Shown here in pieces: positions 16,168 to 25,113 of a stretch of DNA of 64,000 bases (position 1 is the first letter of the stretch; every line of letters starts with the position of its first letter). This DNA comes from DAOTXN01 sp034435435 (lineage in GTDB: Bacteria; Chloroflexota; Anaerolineae; S140-20), in contig DAOTXN010000130.1 of NCBI GenBank assembly GCA_034435435.1, positions 1 through 64,000 of the forward strand, in the 5' to 3' direction. Below the pieces are notes generated by a model that was given only the letters and a program-made list of their open reading frames with translations, ran no database searches and was not told where the DNA came from. The position numbers were made by a program, and so were the translations under genes.

Positions 16168-17004
16168 ATGACCCTCACACGAGACGAATCGGGCCGTTTG
16201 CACATCGAATCTCCCCTGATGGGCGAGTCGCTGATGCGCCGGACATTGTTGAGCGACACCGATTTGCCCCCAGGCCAGGTTTATCGCGCGCTGCCCAACC
16301 TCAGCGTGATCAAGATTGGCGGCCAGAGCATGATTGACCGCGGTCGCGAGACGCTTTTTCCGTTGTTAGACGAAATCGTCGCGGCCCGGGCCGAGCACTC
16401 CATGGTCCTGGTGACAGGCGGCGGCGCCCGTTCGCGCCACGCCTACGCCATCGCATTGGATCTGGGGATGCCCGCAGGCGTATTGGCCAAATTGGGAGCC
16501 AGCATCAGCGAACAGAACGCCCTCATGGTAGCGTTGCTGCTGGCGCCCTACGGCGGTCTAAAAATCGGTCACGATGACGTACCTAAACTGGCCGCCTATA
16601 TTGCACTGAATGCCATTCCGGTCATGCATGGCATGCCGCCCTACGGCTTGTGGGAAGAGCCGCCGGCCGTCGGGCGCATCCCTCCCCACCGCACCGACGT
16701 GGGTGCGTTCCTGATGGCCGAAGTCGTAGGCGCCCGGCGCTGCATCTTGATCAAGGACGAGCGCGGATTGTTTACCGACGATCCCAAGCGCAACCCACAG
16801 GCCGGGTTTATCGCCGAAACCGGCGCCCAAGAGCTACTGGAGCGCGACCTGCCCGATCTGCCAGTGGAACGCGCTCTCTTGTCTGCCTTGAGCCGGGCCA
16901 AGAGCGTGCGCGAGGTGTCCTTGGTCAACGGACGACAGCGTGGAGCGTTAACGGCCGCCTTGCGTGGGGAAAATCCTGGAACGCGCATCTTTCGGGATGT
17001 GTGA
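16168..17004 (+). CDS. molybdenum storage protein-like (MosA/MosB family)
   Basis: 278 residues of the amino-acid kinase fold, most like the two subunits of the Azotobacter molybdenum/tungsten storage protein. The matching stretches run the whole length: VIKIGGQSMIDRG, LVTGGGARSRHAYAIALDLGMPAG, MPPYGLWEEPP, RIPPHRTDVGAFLMAE, DERGLFTDDPKRNP, LPVERALLSALSRAKSVREV and VNGRQRGALTAALRGENPGT. In Azotobacter the heterohexamer binds ATP and stores polyoxomolybdate clusters. Only one subunit gene is present here, so a homo-oligomer is likely, or a related kinase-like role. UMP kinase is a less good match. Start set by AGGAG before ATG 16168. Confidence 0.85.
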   Translation: MTLTRDESGRLHIESPLMGESLMRRTLLSDTDLPPGQVYRALPNLSVIKIGGQSMIDRGRETLFPLLDEIVAARAEHSMVLVTGGGARSRHAYAIALDLGMPAGVLAKLGASISEQNALMVALLLAPYGGLKIGHDDVPKLAAYIALNAIPVMHGMPPYGLWEEPPAVGRIPPHRTDVGAFLMAEVVGARRCILIKDERGLFTDDPKRNPQAGFIAETGAQELLERDLPDLPVERALLSALSRAKSVREVSLVNGRQRGALTAALRGENPGTRIFRDV

Positions 17005-17034
17005 AAAGCGTGACAGGCCGACCACCGAGTTCAC

Positions 17035-17063
17035 TTGTGCTCGGCTGGCAGTTGTGCTACAAT
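17035..17063 (+). promoter_or_regulatory. promoter of the GAF histidine kinase gene
   Basis: TTGTGC (17035-17040) and TACAAT (17058-17063) with a 17-base spacer, 48 bases before the start at 17112. Confidence 0.55.
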
Positions 17064-17111
17064 GTTTCCGGCCCGCTATTTTGATCCTGATTTACTTATT
17101 TTCTATGCAAG

Positions 17112-18857
17112 ATGGGCATCAAATCTGTAAACCGCACCCACCGCTCGCGCTTCCAGGTTGATTGGCTACTCAGCAATCTGCGCTGGCTGTTGTTGCTGGC
17201 GGTCGCCATCGTCGTTGTCATCGATCCTCCAGGAGAAGGAGAAACCCTGCCTCTTTTGCTGGGATTATTGCTGGTGGGCGCGGTCTATAACTTGATCGTG
17301 CTGTTGTTGCTGTCGTTCGACTTTTTTCCTCGCCCTTTGTCGTCCATTACGTTACTCATTGACTCTTTGCTGGCAGTGGCTTTTGTCAGTGCTTCGAGTA
17401 GCGGAGCGAATAACTCTTTACTCTTTTTCGGCCTGTTCCCGATCATCACGGCGGCGCTGCGTTTTGGCTGGCCGATCAGCGTCATCACGGCCAGCGCCAT
17501 TGTCGCCGCTTACGGACTGGTTTCAGTCCAACCGGAGCAGACCACCGCGCCGAGCAGCTTGTTGCCGATGGCGCTGAACGGCTTTATTCTGCTCATGGCT
17601 GCGCTGATCAGCGGATTAGTGGGGAGCCGCGTCGTGGGGTTGGCCGACAAGGAATTGCGCGAGGAAGAGGAAAACGAGCTGCGACGGCTGCGGGCTATTC
17701 GAGAGCGCGCCAGAGCGATTTATGAAATGGCCAGCACGCTTAGCGCCACGTTGAGCTATGAACGGGTGTTAGAGGCCATGCTCGACGTGAGCGTGTTGGG
17801 GCTGGTCGAGCTAGGGCCGCTGGCCGACAAAATGGTGAGCCTGGTTCTGCTCTTTAGCGAGAGCGACCTGTTCGTCACAGCCTCGCGGGGTTTGAACCGC
17901 GTGGATCAAGGCCGGCGTCTACCGGGGCGGCAGGGTATCATTGGCGAGGCTCTGAATACGGCCGAGCCGTGCATAAGCGCCGACCCACGCCAAGATCCCG
18001 AATTGGGACAGTTTATGGCCTTTCAATATCTGCATTCGGCCATCGCCGTCCCGTTGCGGGCCGGGTTTGAATCTTTTGGCGTGGTCGTCTTTGGCAGTCC
18101 TGCCCCCGATACTTTTTCACCCGACCGCACAGAACTGCTGGTGGCAATCTGTAATCAGGCCATTATCGCGCTGCAAAACGCGCAGCTTTATCAGGATTTG
18201 CTGGCCGAAAAGGAACGCATCGTCGAGATCGAAGAAGATGCCCGCAAAAAACTGGCCCGCGACCTGCACGACGGTCCTACCCAGAGCATCGCCGCCATTG
18301 CCATGCGACTCAATTATGCCAAAATGCTGCTCAGTCGCGAGCCTCAACAGGTGAACGAAGAACTGACCAAAATCGAGGATTTGGCCCGGCGTACGACCAA
18401 AGAAATCCGGCAGATGCTGTTCACCTTGCGACCCATCATTCTCGAAACCCAGGGCCTGGCCGTCGCCCTGGAACAGTATATTCAAAAGCTGCAAGAAACC
18501 GATTCCATTCACTACCATCTCCAGGTGCAGTCGGTCGAAGACTATCTGGACCAGGACTCTCAGGGGACTATTTTTTACATCGTTGAAGAAGCCATCACAA
18601 ACGCCCGCAAACACGCGCATGCAAATAACCTGTGGGTGCGTATGGGTCTGCGCGAAAACAATTTTGTGCTCCAGATCGAAGACGATGGGATTGGATTTGA
18701 CGTCGCAGGTGTACAGGATCGCTACGACGAGCGAGGCAGTTTAGGCATGATCAACTTGCACGAGCGCACGGAATTGTTGGGGGGTAAAATGCGTATCGAG
18801 TCTGCCCCCGGCAAAGGCACGCGCATCACCGTGATTATCCCCCACAAAGGCTCTTAA
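17112..18857 (+). CDS. membrane GAF histidine kinase (NarL-type, HisKA_3)
   Basis: 581-residue sensor kinase. Four to six N-terminal membrane segments (about 20-175) with little extracytoplasmic loop, then a coiled coil (EEEENELRRLRAIRERAR), a GAF domain (about 205-365), and a HisKA_3 dimerisation domain with the phospho-accepting His in RDLHDGPTQS (His about 386). The HATPase domain has EEAITNARKHAHA (N box), EDDGIGFD (G1) and GSLGMINLHERTELLGG (G2). No response regulator gene follows, so its NarL-type partner is encoded elsewhere. The start lacks a clear Shine-Dalgarno. Confidence 0.93.
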   Translation: MGIKSVNRTHRSRFQVDWLLSNLRWLLLLAVAIVVVIDPPGEGETLPLLLGLLLVGAVYNLIVLLLLSFDFFPRPLSSITLLIDSLLAVAFVSASSSGANNSLLFFGLFPIITAALRFGWPISVITASAIVAAYGLVSVQPEQTTAPSSLLPMALNGFILLMAALISGLVGSRVVGLADKELREEEENELRRLRAIRERARAIYEMASTLSATLSYERVLEAMLDVSVLGLVELGPLADKMVSLVLLFSESDLFVTASRGLNRVDQGRRLPGRQGIIGEALNTAEPCISADPRQDPELGQFMAFQYLHSAIAVPLRAGFESFGVVVFGSPAPDTFSPDRTELLVAICNQAIIALQNAQLYQDLLAEKERIVEIEEDARKKLARDLHDGPTQSIAAIAMRLNYAKMLLSREPQQVNEELTKIEDLARRTTKEIRQMLFTLRPIILETQGLAVALEQYIQKLQETDSIHYHLQVQSVEDYLDQDSQGTIFYIVEEAITNARKHAHANNLWVRMGLRENNFVLQIEDDGIGFDVAGVQDRYDERGSLGMINLHERTELLGGKMRIESAPGKGTRITVIIPHKGS

Positions 18858-18879
18858 GAGTCCAAGGGCGACGTATCGC

Positions 18880-19650
18880 ATGGGTGATTGGTTTTTACAT
18901 CTGAACATAGAAGGGCAGTTGGCCACCTGGTTGGTGGCCTCTTGTCTTTTATACATGTTGGGCGCTCAATTGGCCTGGCAGTACCGCCATCCAGGACGGG
19001 TGGATCGCTTGGGGCGCTGGATCGACCATTGGCGCGATCAGCCTTTTGTCGCTGGGTTGGGTGAGAGTGTGCGCTTGCTCTACTATTTGGGCATTCCTCT
19101 CGCGGCAGCAATGATCGGCCTGTTACGAGCGGACGTGTTCGGCATCAGCGGGACTGACCAGGTGAACGGCGCAAGTGTCCAAGGTTTTTTGTGGAAAGAT
19201 TGGACGCGCGGGGCGGGTCTGGCGACGGCCGCCGTACTGGGAATGGCAGCAGCGTGGCTCATAGGAGGCGCTGCCTCACGCCGGGCAGGGCTAGACGCGA
19301 TGAACCAGGGTGGGACATACTCCCTCTGGCGACGAGGGTTAGAGGTGCTCTACTGGCAGGTTCATTGGGCCTTTTACCGCAGTGGCCCTATCTTCTGGCT
19401 AGATGATCCTTATTGGGGCGTCTTTATCGGCCTGGGCATTGCACTGTTCGAAATAGGACTGGACCCGGCTTTCTGGTGGGCGCTCAAAAGCGCCGAGACC
19501 GCTGGGCCGGCGCTGTTCCGGGTGGGAGTGGCCTGGATTAGCGCACTCGTTTTTCTGGAAACCCACAACCTTTGGTTGACGGCAGCCGCGCACGCGGCTC
19601 TGGTCGCCCTCTTACGCCCCAGGCAAGTCCATGATGTCTGGCAAGACTAA
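18880..19650 (+). CDS. multi-spanning membrane protein of unknown function
   Basis: 256 residues with about six hydrophobic segments (around 12-30, 66-84, 107-128, 180-195, 205-220, 225-248). Charged loops hold HPGRVDRLGRWIDHWRD and ASRRAGLDAM. The end has ETHNLWLTAAAHA, which recalls the last motif of CPBP-type membrane proteases, but the essential EExxxR motif is not present, so I do not assign it. It begins 22 bases after the histidine kinase stop and is probably co-transcribed. Its 3' end overlaps the convergent small membrane gene by 4 bases. Confidence 0.75.
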   Translation: MGDWFLHLNIEGQLATWLVASCLLYMLGAQLAWQYRHPGRVDRLGRWIDHWRDQPFVAGLGESVRLLYYLGIPLAAAMIGLLRADVFGISGTDQVNGASVQGFLWKDWTRGAGLATAAVLGMAAAWLIGGAASRRAGLDAMNQGGTYSLWRRGLEVLYWQVHWAFYRSGPIFWLDDPYWGVFIGLGIALFEIGLDPAFWWALKSAETAGPALFRVGVAWISALVFLETHNLWLTAAAHAALVALLRPRQVHDVWQD

Positions 19651-19901
19651 AACAGGAACGACAGGATGACCAGCCCGCCCAACATAGCCGCGGCCAAAAG
19701 ACCGATCCGTTGCAAATCCTTGACGACGTAATGATATTCGTTCCCGAAACCATTCGGGGCGGCGGGAATCGGTTCGTTCACCGTTTCTTCCACCAGGGCG
19801 GGCGGTTCTGTGCCGCCAATCAGGGTCGGTTGAACCAATTGCGCCTCTGAAAGCCGGGGTTGTGCGCCTTTTTGCCGCACCCGGCGGGATTTTTTCGCCA
19901 T
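19647..19901 (-). CDS. small single-span membrane protein
   Basis: 84 residues. The N-terminus is strongly basic (MAKKSRRVRQK), the middle is Pro/Glu-rich, and the C-terminus has one membrane segment (RIGLLAAAMLGGLVILSFLF), so it is likely a tail-anchored protein with its basic region in the cytoplasm. AAGGAG precedes the ATG. It follows the sortase-like gene by 21 bases and is probably its operon partner. No family recognised. Confidence 0.7.
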   Translation of the reverse strand: MAKKSRRVRQKGAQPRLSEAQLVQPTLIGGTEPPALVEETVNEPIPAAPNGFGNEYHYVVKDLQRIGLLAAAMLGGLVILSFLF

Positions 19902-19922
19902 CTATGTTCTCCTTCTTACGGA

Positions 19923-20909
19923 CTATTGAGCCCACTCTGCTATGACCACGATGCGCTGATCGTCCACCAGATAGGGATAACTAGAGATCAGCGTCAGCGT
20001 CGGCCGTTCGGTCGGATCCATCACTTTTACTTCTATCGGATCCACCACATAAGTCTCTTTGACCAGATACCGATAGCTCTGAGCAGCGCTAAAGACCAGT
20101 ATCTCGTCGTCCAGCGCCAGCTCGGGCAGACGTCGAAAGATCTCGCCAAAAATATCATTGTGCGCCGACAGCACACAATTACCTGCCTGGCCCGGATTGG
20201 CGCTCCACGGCGTATGCCCCACACCCTGCTTGAGGGCTTCCCAGTCGTCCCCTTCGACCACCGGGTGATCCACGCCGATAGATGGAATAACGAGGCGTGT
20301 GGCGTGCTCTGGCCCACGGGTAGGCAGCGGCGCAGGCGTGATCAACATCGCCCTGACTTGTTGCGTCTCCGGGATCGGTTCGGGCTGCGAAAAACCTCGC
20401 GCATCGGGCGGCGTGTGTCCTCCCGGCAACACCACGGCTCGCACGGTCTCGACGGGCGGGGCGACCGTGGGCGTTGCAGTAGGAAGTACGACCAGTTCTC
20501 GCGCCTCGGCCTGGATGCGTCCCTGGTCGCGCCATGTGCCGATGGCGATGAGAACCAATCCCACTAGGGCTACCGTTTCGACAAACAACAACAGCCCCTT
20601 GCTCACAAAGCGCCAGTGGACGTTGGGAAAGCGTGCTCTCAGACGATATAAAAAATTCAAGTGTCGCGCGTTTTTTTCTTCGACTGAATGATAACTCGCC
20701 GAGGCGCCCACCCCCTGGAATTGACGATGTATCGTCGAAAGCGGCCGCGTCCCGGCCGGCGGAATAGGTTCCACCGGATCTCGCCCCACGGAGTGAACCG
20801 AACGGTCCCTGTGGCGTAGCTGCGCCAGACGCGCCTCGCGTCGTCTGACGAGCAGGATGCGCTCCAATTCTTCGATGTCCAAGTCATCAACGCAACGGCG
20901 GTCTTTCAT
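19923..20909 (-). CDS. sortase-like protein with Ser in place of catalytic Cys
   Basis: 328 residues; start overlaps the methyltransferase stop (ATGA). A basic cytoplasmic N-terminus of about 100 residues is followed by a membrane anchor (about 105-124), a Pro/Thr-rich linker and a C-terminal sortase domain of class D/E type. The domain shows RLVIPSIGVDHPVVEG, NCVLSAHND with the conserved His (250), and TLTLISSYPYLVDDQR with the conserved Arg (319). The TLxTC motif reads TLISS, so the transpeptidase Cys is Ser (310), codon AGT, one base from a Cys codon. It may be an inactive or substrate-binding sortase, a Ser-dependent hydrolase, or the result of a base error. Confidence 0.8.
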   Translation of the reverse strand: MKDRRCVDDLDIEELERILLVRRREARLAQLRHRDRSVHSVGRDPVEPIPPAGTRPLSTIHRQFQGVGASASYHSVEEKNARHLNFLYRLRARFPNVHWRFVSKGLLLFVETVALVGLVLIAIGTWRDQGRIQAEARELVVLPTATPTVAPPVETVRAVVLPGGHTPPDARGFSQPEPIPETQQVRAMLITPAPLPTRGPEHATRLVIPSIGVDHPVVEGDDWEALKQGVGHTPWSANPGQAGNCVLSAHNDIFGEIFRRLPELALDDEILVFSAAQSYRYLVKETYVVDPIEVKVMDPTERPTLTLISSYPYLVDDQRIVVIAEWAQ

Positions 20910-21748
20910 AACTTGTAAGCCACGGCAAACACCTCCCGCTCGAAAAACCAGCGAAAAGGTGGCCAGTTGAACAACACGTATCGGGCCAGAGCCAGAAAAC
21001 GGTGCTCGACCCGGCTCTGCGGCGGCGTGTCCAGCCAAATACGCCCCTGAAAACCGGCCTGTTTGAGCGTGCGCCGCAGACTCCACATGTCTTGTTCGTT
21101 GACATGCACGTCGGTGTTGACAGCCACATTGAGCGCCCGAGGATTGCGGGGATATTGTGCGCCTTGTCCCATCAACTGGCGGACGAATCGCACTAGGGGA
21201 TACGCAAAGCGATCGTACCAGCGGTTAGGGGCGGTGTGGACAATCAACTGTCCGTCGGGAGCCAACACACGATGCACCTCTAGCAGCGCGTGATGTAGCT
21301 CCCATGGATAGAGATGCTCGACGATGTCAAACATCAACACCCGATCGAAACGCGCGGACGGGAACGGCAAACGTTTGGCGTCGGCCTGATAAACGCCAAT
21401 CCGGTCGTCCAGGCCGTTCCCCGCGGCCAACCCACGCGCAAGCCGCACCGCCACAGGGGCATAATCTACGCCAAAAGCCTCAGCCTCTAGTTGGGCGCAG
21501 TGCAGCAAAATCTCCCCCCGCCCGCAGCCGACGTCGAGCACGCGCATGCCTGCCTGTACCCCGGCGACGGCAAATGCCTGGCGCAAGCGCCGCGACAGAT
21601 GCACACCCTCGCTGGCCAGGAATTCCTGGTGTCCTTCGCACGCCGTGAGAAAGTAACTCTGATCGTATCGGGCTGCAGGCACTGCAGGGCCGTCTCGGTG
21701 TTCGGCCACGGGTTCATCCTCGTTTCTCAAGAAACCCGGTCTTGGCAA
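20906..21748 (-). CDS. class I SAM-dependent methyltransferase
   Basis: 280 residues with Rossmann methyltransferase motifs: VLDVGCGRGEILLH (motif I), EAFGVDYAPVAVRLAR, VYQADAKRLPFPSARFDRVLMFDIVEHL and LLEVHRVLAPDGQLIVHTAPN. It resembles methyltransferases found in polysaccharide loci; the acceptor is unknown. Its stop overlaps the start of the sortase-like gene. The first 10 codons overlap a GTTTCT/AGAAAC repeat, so a GTG about 14 codons downstream, preceded by GAGG, may be the real start. Confidence 0.85.
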   Translation of the reverse strand: MPRPGFLRNEDEPVAEHRDGPAVPAARYDQSYFLTACEGHQEFLASEGVHLSRRLRQAFAVAGVQAGMRVLDVGCGRGEILLHCAQLEAEAFGVDYAPVAVRLARGLAAGNGLDDRIGVYQADAKRLPFPSARFDRVLMFDIVEHLYPWELHHALLEVHRVLAPDGQLIVHTAPNRWYDRFAYPLVRFVRQLMGQGAQYPRNPRALNVAVNTDVHVNEQDMWSLRRTLKQAGFQGRIWLDTPPQSRVEHRFLALARYVLFNWPPFRWFFEREVFAVAYKL

Positions 21749-21757
21749 ACCGGGCTT
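21722..21757. repeat. GTTTCT-AGAAAC palindrome and CCCGGT/ACCGGG stem
   Basis: GTTTCTCAAGAAAC (21722-21735) runs directly into a CCCGGT...ACCGGG stem. It resembles the palindrome after uvrC at 9330 and covers the presumed 5' end of the methyltransferase gene. Confidence 0.5.
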
Positions 21758-21815
21758 GTGTTGTCTCCGTTGTGGCCGGCATTATACCCCACGGCATGGG
21801 GAGCGTCAAGAACTA

Positions 21816-23492
21816 TCATACCGCCCGGCGTCTCAATAGTCGGCGCAGCAACCCGCCGCTGTCGGCCCCCAACAAGGCCATCACCGCCATGTAAACGGCA
21901 AAGCCGATGGCCGTGGCGCTTCCTACGCCGATCAATTCGGTCGTCAACCGGCCGGCCGGCAAAGATTGTCTGGTCAACTCGACCACGATCCAGGTGACCC
22001 CTCCCATCGCCGCCGAAGCCACCACTACTTTGGACAGCAAAGCCAGCATGCCGTGGCTGGCCAACCCCCCCATGCGCCGGTGGAGCAGCCACAACATAAT
22101 CAACGCATGGCCGGCCCACTGGATCGAGCTGGCGAGCACCAGCCCGTTGAGCGTGAGCGGCCCAAACAAGGTGGGCGCTAGCGCCGCCACGACGTAAATG
22201 CCGACGGCCACCAGCCCCACCAGCGCCGGCGTCCAAGTGTCTTGGTGGGCGTAAAAGGCAAAATTGAGCGGCCAGTCGATGGCGGCAAAGATGAGTCCCA
22301 CAAGAGCAAAACGCAGCGCATGGGCCGTGAAGAGCGTGTCACGCGCGTCAAAGTCGCCGTGCTCAAAGATCAACCCGACCACCGGCTGCGCCAGTACAAA
22401 CAGGCCCACGGTGGCCGGGATGATAAGCAGGAGCACAAGTTTTAACCCCTGCGCCAGCGTCGCCAAAAATGGGCCATTCCGCCAGGCGTCACTAACATTC
22501 GCGTTGGCCGCCGTCTTGGCCTGCGCCTGTTGCGAGAGCGTGGGCAAGATGGCGAACGAGATGGCCGTGGCAACCAGGCCCAGCGGCAATTGAATCAGTT
22601 GAGCCGCGTAGCGCATCCAAGCTACACTCTCTTCGCCAGTGTGCGAGGCCAGATTAAAACTCAAAATCTCCGCCACCCCGCCGACGATCAAGCTCAACAT
22701 CAAGGGAATGTAGAGCTTGCCGATTTGCCGCAGACCAGGGTGCCTCCAGTTGAACACCGGGCGCAGGCGACCATCCCGCACGCCGGGCCATTGCAGCGCG
22801 ACCTGGGCTACCGATCCAAACAACACCCCCGCCGCCATGCTCATCACGCCCCACGAGCGCCCGAACAGGAGCGCCGTCCCCACTACGCACGCGTTGGCCG
22901 CCACGGCCGTAAAGGCCGGCAACGTGAAGCGTTTGAGGGCGTACAGCAACCCGGTCAGAATGCCCGACAGCGACATAAACATAACCGCCGGCATACTGAC
23001 GCGCAACATACGCGCGCTGGCTGTCAGAAACTCGGCCGCCAGGCCGCCGCCCGACAGTCTGACCACCCAAGGGGCCACGACTTCAGACAGCAGCACCAGG
23101 GCCGCCAGCACGACTGTCGTGAGCGTCATCAGCGCGCTGACTAGGTACCACAGATCGTCGCGCCGGCCCTTGGGCGTGTACTGGGTAAAGACGGGCACCA
23201 GCGCCGCGCTGATGACGCCGCCGATAATCAGGTTGTAGAGGGCCATGGGGACGACGGTGGCCGTCTCCAGGGCGCTCACCAGGCCCGTCGCGCCAAACAA
23301 GTCGGCTTTGACCGTTTCGCGCACCAGGCCCAATGCCCGGCTGGCCAGGTTGCCTACCGCGATGATGACCGCCGCCCGCGCAATGCGCCCGGCTTCGGCA
23401 GGCGCCGGCTCGACCGGGGCCAAAGGCAAGGGCTGGGTTGGTTGTGTGTCTTGGGTGAGGGGAAGTAAGATGGGACCGCTATCGCTGGCCAT
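21816..23492 (-). CDS. murJ: lipid II flippase MurJ
   Basis: 558-residue polytopic protein of the MOP/MviN family that moves lipid-linked peptidoglycan precursor across the membrane. The N-terminal part shows GNLASRALGLVRETVKADLFG, ALYNLIIGGVISAALVPVFTQY, and later LPLGLVATAISFAILPTLSQQA, all characteristic of MurJ. About 13-14 membrane segments are visible, with a polar Pro-rich N-terminal extension of about 35 residues. It sits in the envelope operon directly after the heptose-1-P adenylyltransferase-like gene (15 bases). A glycan flippase role in the same locus is possible. Confidence 0.92.
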   Translation of the reverse strand: MASDSGPILLPLTQDTQPTQPLPLAPVEPAPAEAGRIARAAVIIAVGNLASRALGLVRETVKADLFGATGLVSALETATVVPMALYNLIIGGVISAALVPVFTQYTPKGRRDDLWYLVSALMTLTTVVLAALVLLSEVVAPWVVRLSGGGLAAEFLTASARMLRVSMPAVMFMSLSGILTGLLYALKRFTLPAFTAVAANACVVGTALLFGRSWGVMSMAAGVLFGSVAQVALQWPGVRDGRLRPVFNWRHPGLRQIGKLYIPLMLSLIVGGVAEILSFNLASHTGEESVAWMRYAAQLIQLPLGLVATAISFAILPTLSQQAQAKTAANANVSDAWRNGPFLATLAQGLKLVLLLIIPATVGLFVLAQPVVGLIFEHGDFDARDTLFTAHALRFALVGLIFAAIDWPLNFAFYAHQDTWTPALVGLVAVGIYVVAALAPTLFGPLTLNGLVLASSIQWAGHALIMLWLLHRRMGGLASHGMLALLSKVVVASAAMGGVTWIVVELTRQSLPAGRLTTELIGVGSATAIGFAVYMAVMALLGADSGGLLRRLLRRRAV

Positions 23493-23507
23493 TGTGGACC
23501 ATCAGTG

Positions 23508-23990
23508 TCAATGCCCGTAGTTTTTGAGAATGCGCGTCACCAGGTCACTGGTTGAATGGCTAGGCAGGTATGTCAGGTATTCAACCCGCCCACCGTAGGC
23601 TTTGACGACAGCGGCTTCGGGCGCGGGACGGCGTTCGCCCCAATCGCCGCCTTTGACGTATACGTCGGGGCGCAAGGCCTCCACCAATGGCTCGGCTGTG
23701 TCCTGGTTGAACAGCACGGCCACGTCCACCGGCGCAAGCGCAGCGACCAGCCGCACACGCTCTTCGGCCGGTACGATGGGACGGCCAAAACCTTTGAGCC
23801 GGTAGGCCGAGCTGTCGCCATTGACGCCGACGATCATATAGTCGCCTAGCTCTTTGGCTTGCTCCAGGTATTCCAGATGTCCCACGTGGAGCAAATCAAA
23901 GACGCCATTGGTAAACACGACGGTTTCGCGGTAGCGCCGCCGCAACGCCCGCTCGACCAACGCCTCGTCCCACGTCAATACCATTCCCAT
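23508..23990 (-). CDS. D-glycero-beta-D-manno-heptose 1-phosphate adenylyltransferase-like (RfaE domain II)
   Basis: 160-residue cytidylyltransferase-fold enzyme corresponding to the second domain of HldE. Motifs: VVFTNGVFDLLHVGHLEYLEQA (nucleotide-binding HxGH), VGVNGDSSAYRLKGFGRPIVPAEERVRLVAAL and PDVYVKGGDW. It would activate a sugar phosphate to an ADP-sugar. No kinase domain, isomerase or phosphatase of the heptose pathway is in the window. Start chosen at the ATG after GGGGG; the annotated frame could begin 15 codons earlier. Its place in the envelope operon suggests a heptose-like sugar in the surface glycan. Confidence 0.88.
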   Translation of the reverse strand: MGMVLTWDEALVERALRRRYRETVVFTNGVFDLLHVGHLEYLEQAKELGDYMIVGVNGDSSAYRLKGFGRPIVPAEERVRLVAALAPVDVAVLFNQDTAEPLVEALRPDVYVKGGDWGERRPAPEAAVVKAYGGRVEYLTYLPSHSTSDLVTRILKNYGH

Positions 23991-24106
23991 TGGGTTCCCC
24001 CGTCGCTTGCATTGGATGTGATTCGTACAATGCACTCATTCTACCGCAATTCGCCGGGGCGAGCAAACGGAAACCGCGGGACGAGAGGCATGGGCAAAGG
24101 GAGCGG

Positions 24107-25090
24107 TCACGGGAGGCCGAGGGGGGGGGTGCGCAGATACGCCGTGGTCGCCTGTTTGCGTGTGAGGTCGTCAAAGACGCGCTGCACCTGCGCTTCGGCC
24201 AGGTCCATTTCCTGGGCGACTTGGGCGACCGGCACGTTGTTTTCCAGGGCATACCATAGCAGGTCCATTAGCTCAAAGGGCAGCCGAAAGAAAAACTCTT
24301 CCTGGGTGCTGCCGGCGCTGTAGGTATCAGACGTGGGCGGGCGGCAACGAATCTCCTCTGGAATTTCCAGATATTCGGCCAGTTGATAGACCTGGGTCTT
24401 GTAGAGGTGGCCGATGGGCTTGACGTCCATCGCGCCGTCGCCGTATTTGACAAAAAAGCCCTGGTCGTGCTCGTTTTTTTGGGGCGTGCCGATGACGGCA
24501 TAATCGCGCAATTCGGCGTGATAGTAGAGCAGGGCGGCCCGGCTGCGTTGTTTAAAGTTAGAGGCGGCGACGATCTGGCGCAATTGATCAGGCCGCAGGC
24601 GGTGGGTCTTTTCCTCGCCCTCGGGGCTGATGATGGTGAGGCGAAAGACGTTGAGGGTGTCGCGCTCTAACAAGTCGCCGGGCAGGGTGATTTTGAGCCG
24701 GTAGGTGCTGTCGTATTCGGGAAAAACGGCCCGCACGGCCTCGTCGCGCCGGCGGTAACAGCCAAAACCGATCAACGCGCCGGTGACGTCCTCGACGATG
24801 GGTTCCACACCGAGCTGGCGGCAAACCTGCCGGGCCAGGCGGGCGCTGTCTGGGCTGGATTCTTTTTCGGGCAGCAGCAGCGCCGCCAGGCGCTCGGTCC
24901 CCAGGGCGCGCACGGCCAATGCCAGGGCCACGGCCGAGTCCACGCCTCCGCTGACCCCCAACACGCCCCCCTTGCGTTTGAGGGTGTGAAGGACATCCTG
25001 GCGCAGTTGGTGCACGATGCGCTCCACCTCGCGCTGCGGGTCGAGTTGGAGAATGTGACGGTGAAAGACAGGTTGGGATTCGGCATTCAT
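24107..25090 (-). CDS. nadE: NadE-like ammonia-dependent synthetase
   Basis: 327-residue N-type ATP pyrophosphatase. The PP-loop is GVSGGVDSAVALALAV (about 44-59), followed by LPEKESSPDSARLARQVC and later the NAD-synthetase-like YGDGAMDVKPIGHLYKTQVYQLAEYL and RPPTSDTYS. It lacks a glutaminase domain, so it would use ammonia. It could be the housekeeping NAD synthetase, but its position 23 bases after an asparagine synthase-like gene in a glycan operon suggests it amidates an acid intermediate. The C-terminal HTH-like helices (LAEAQVQRVFDDL) are normal for the family. Confidence 0.85.
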   Translation of the reverse strand: MNAESQPVFHRHILQLDPQREVERIVHQLRQDVLHTLKRKGGVLGVSGGVDSAVALALAVRALGTERLAALLLPEKESSPDSARLARQVCRQLGVEPIVEDVTGALIGFGCYRRRDEAVRAVFPEYDSTYRLKITLPGDLLERDTLNVFRLTIISPEGEEKTHRLRPDQLRQIVAASNFKQRSRAALLYYHAELRDYAVIGTPQKNEHDQGFFVKYGDGAMDVKPIGHLYKTQVYQLAEYLEIPEEIRCRPPTSDTYSAGSTQEEFFFRLPFELMDLLWYALENNVPVAQVAQEMDLAEAQVQRVFDDLTRKQATTAYLRTPPLGLP

Positions 25091-25113
25091 GGGTCCAGCC
25101 TTTCACGTCCCCG

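Noticed and set aside
18880..19650. CPBP-type intramembrane protease
   Set aside because: Only a vague match to the last His-containing motif; the EExxxR motif is missing.
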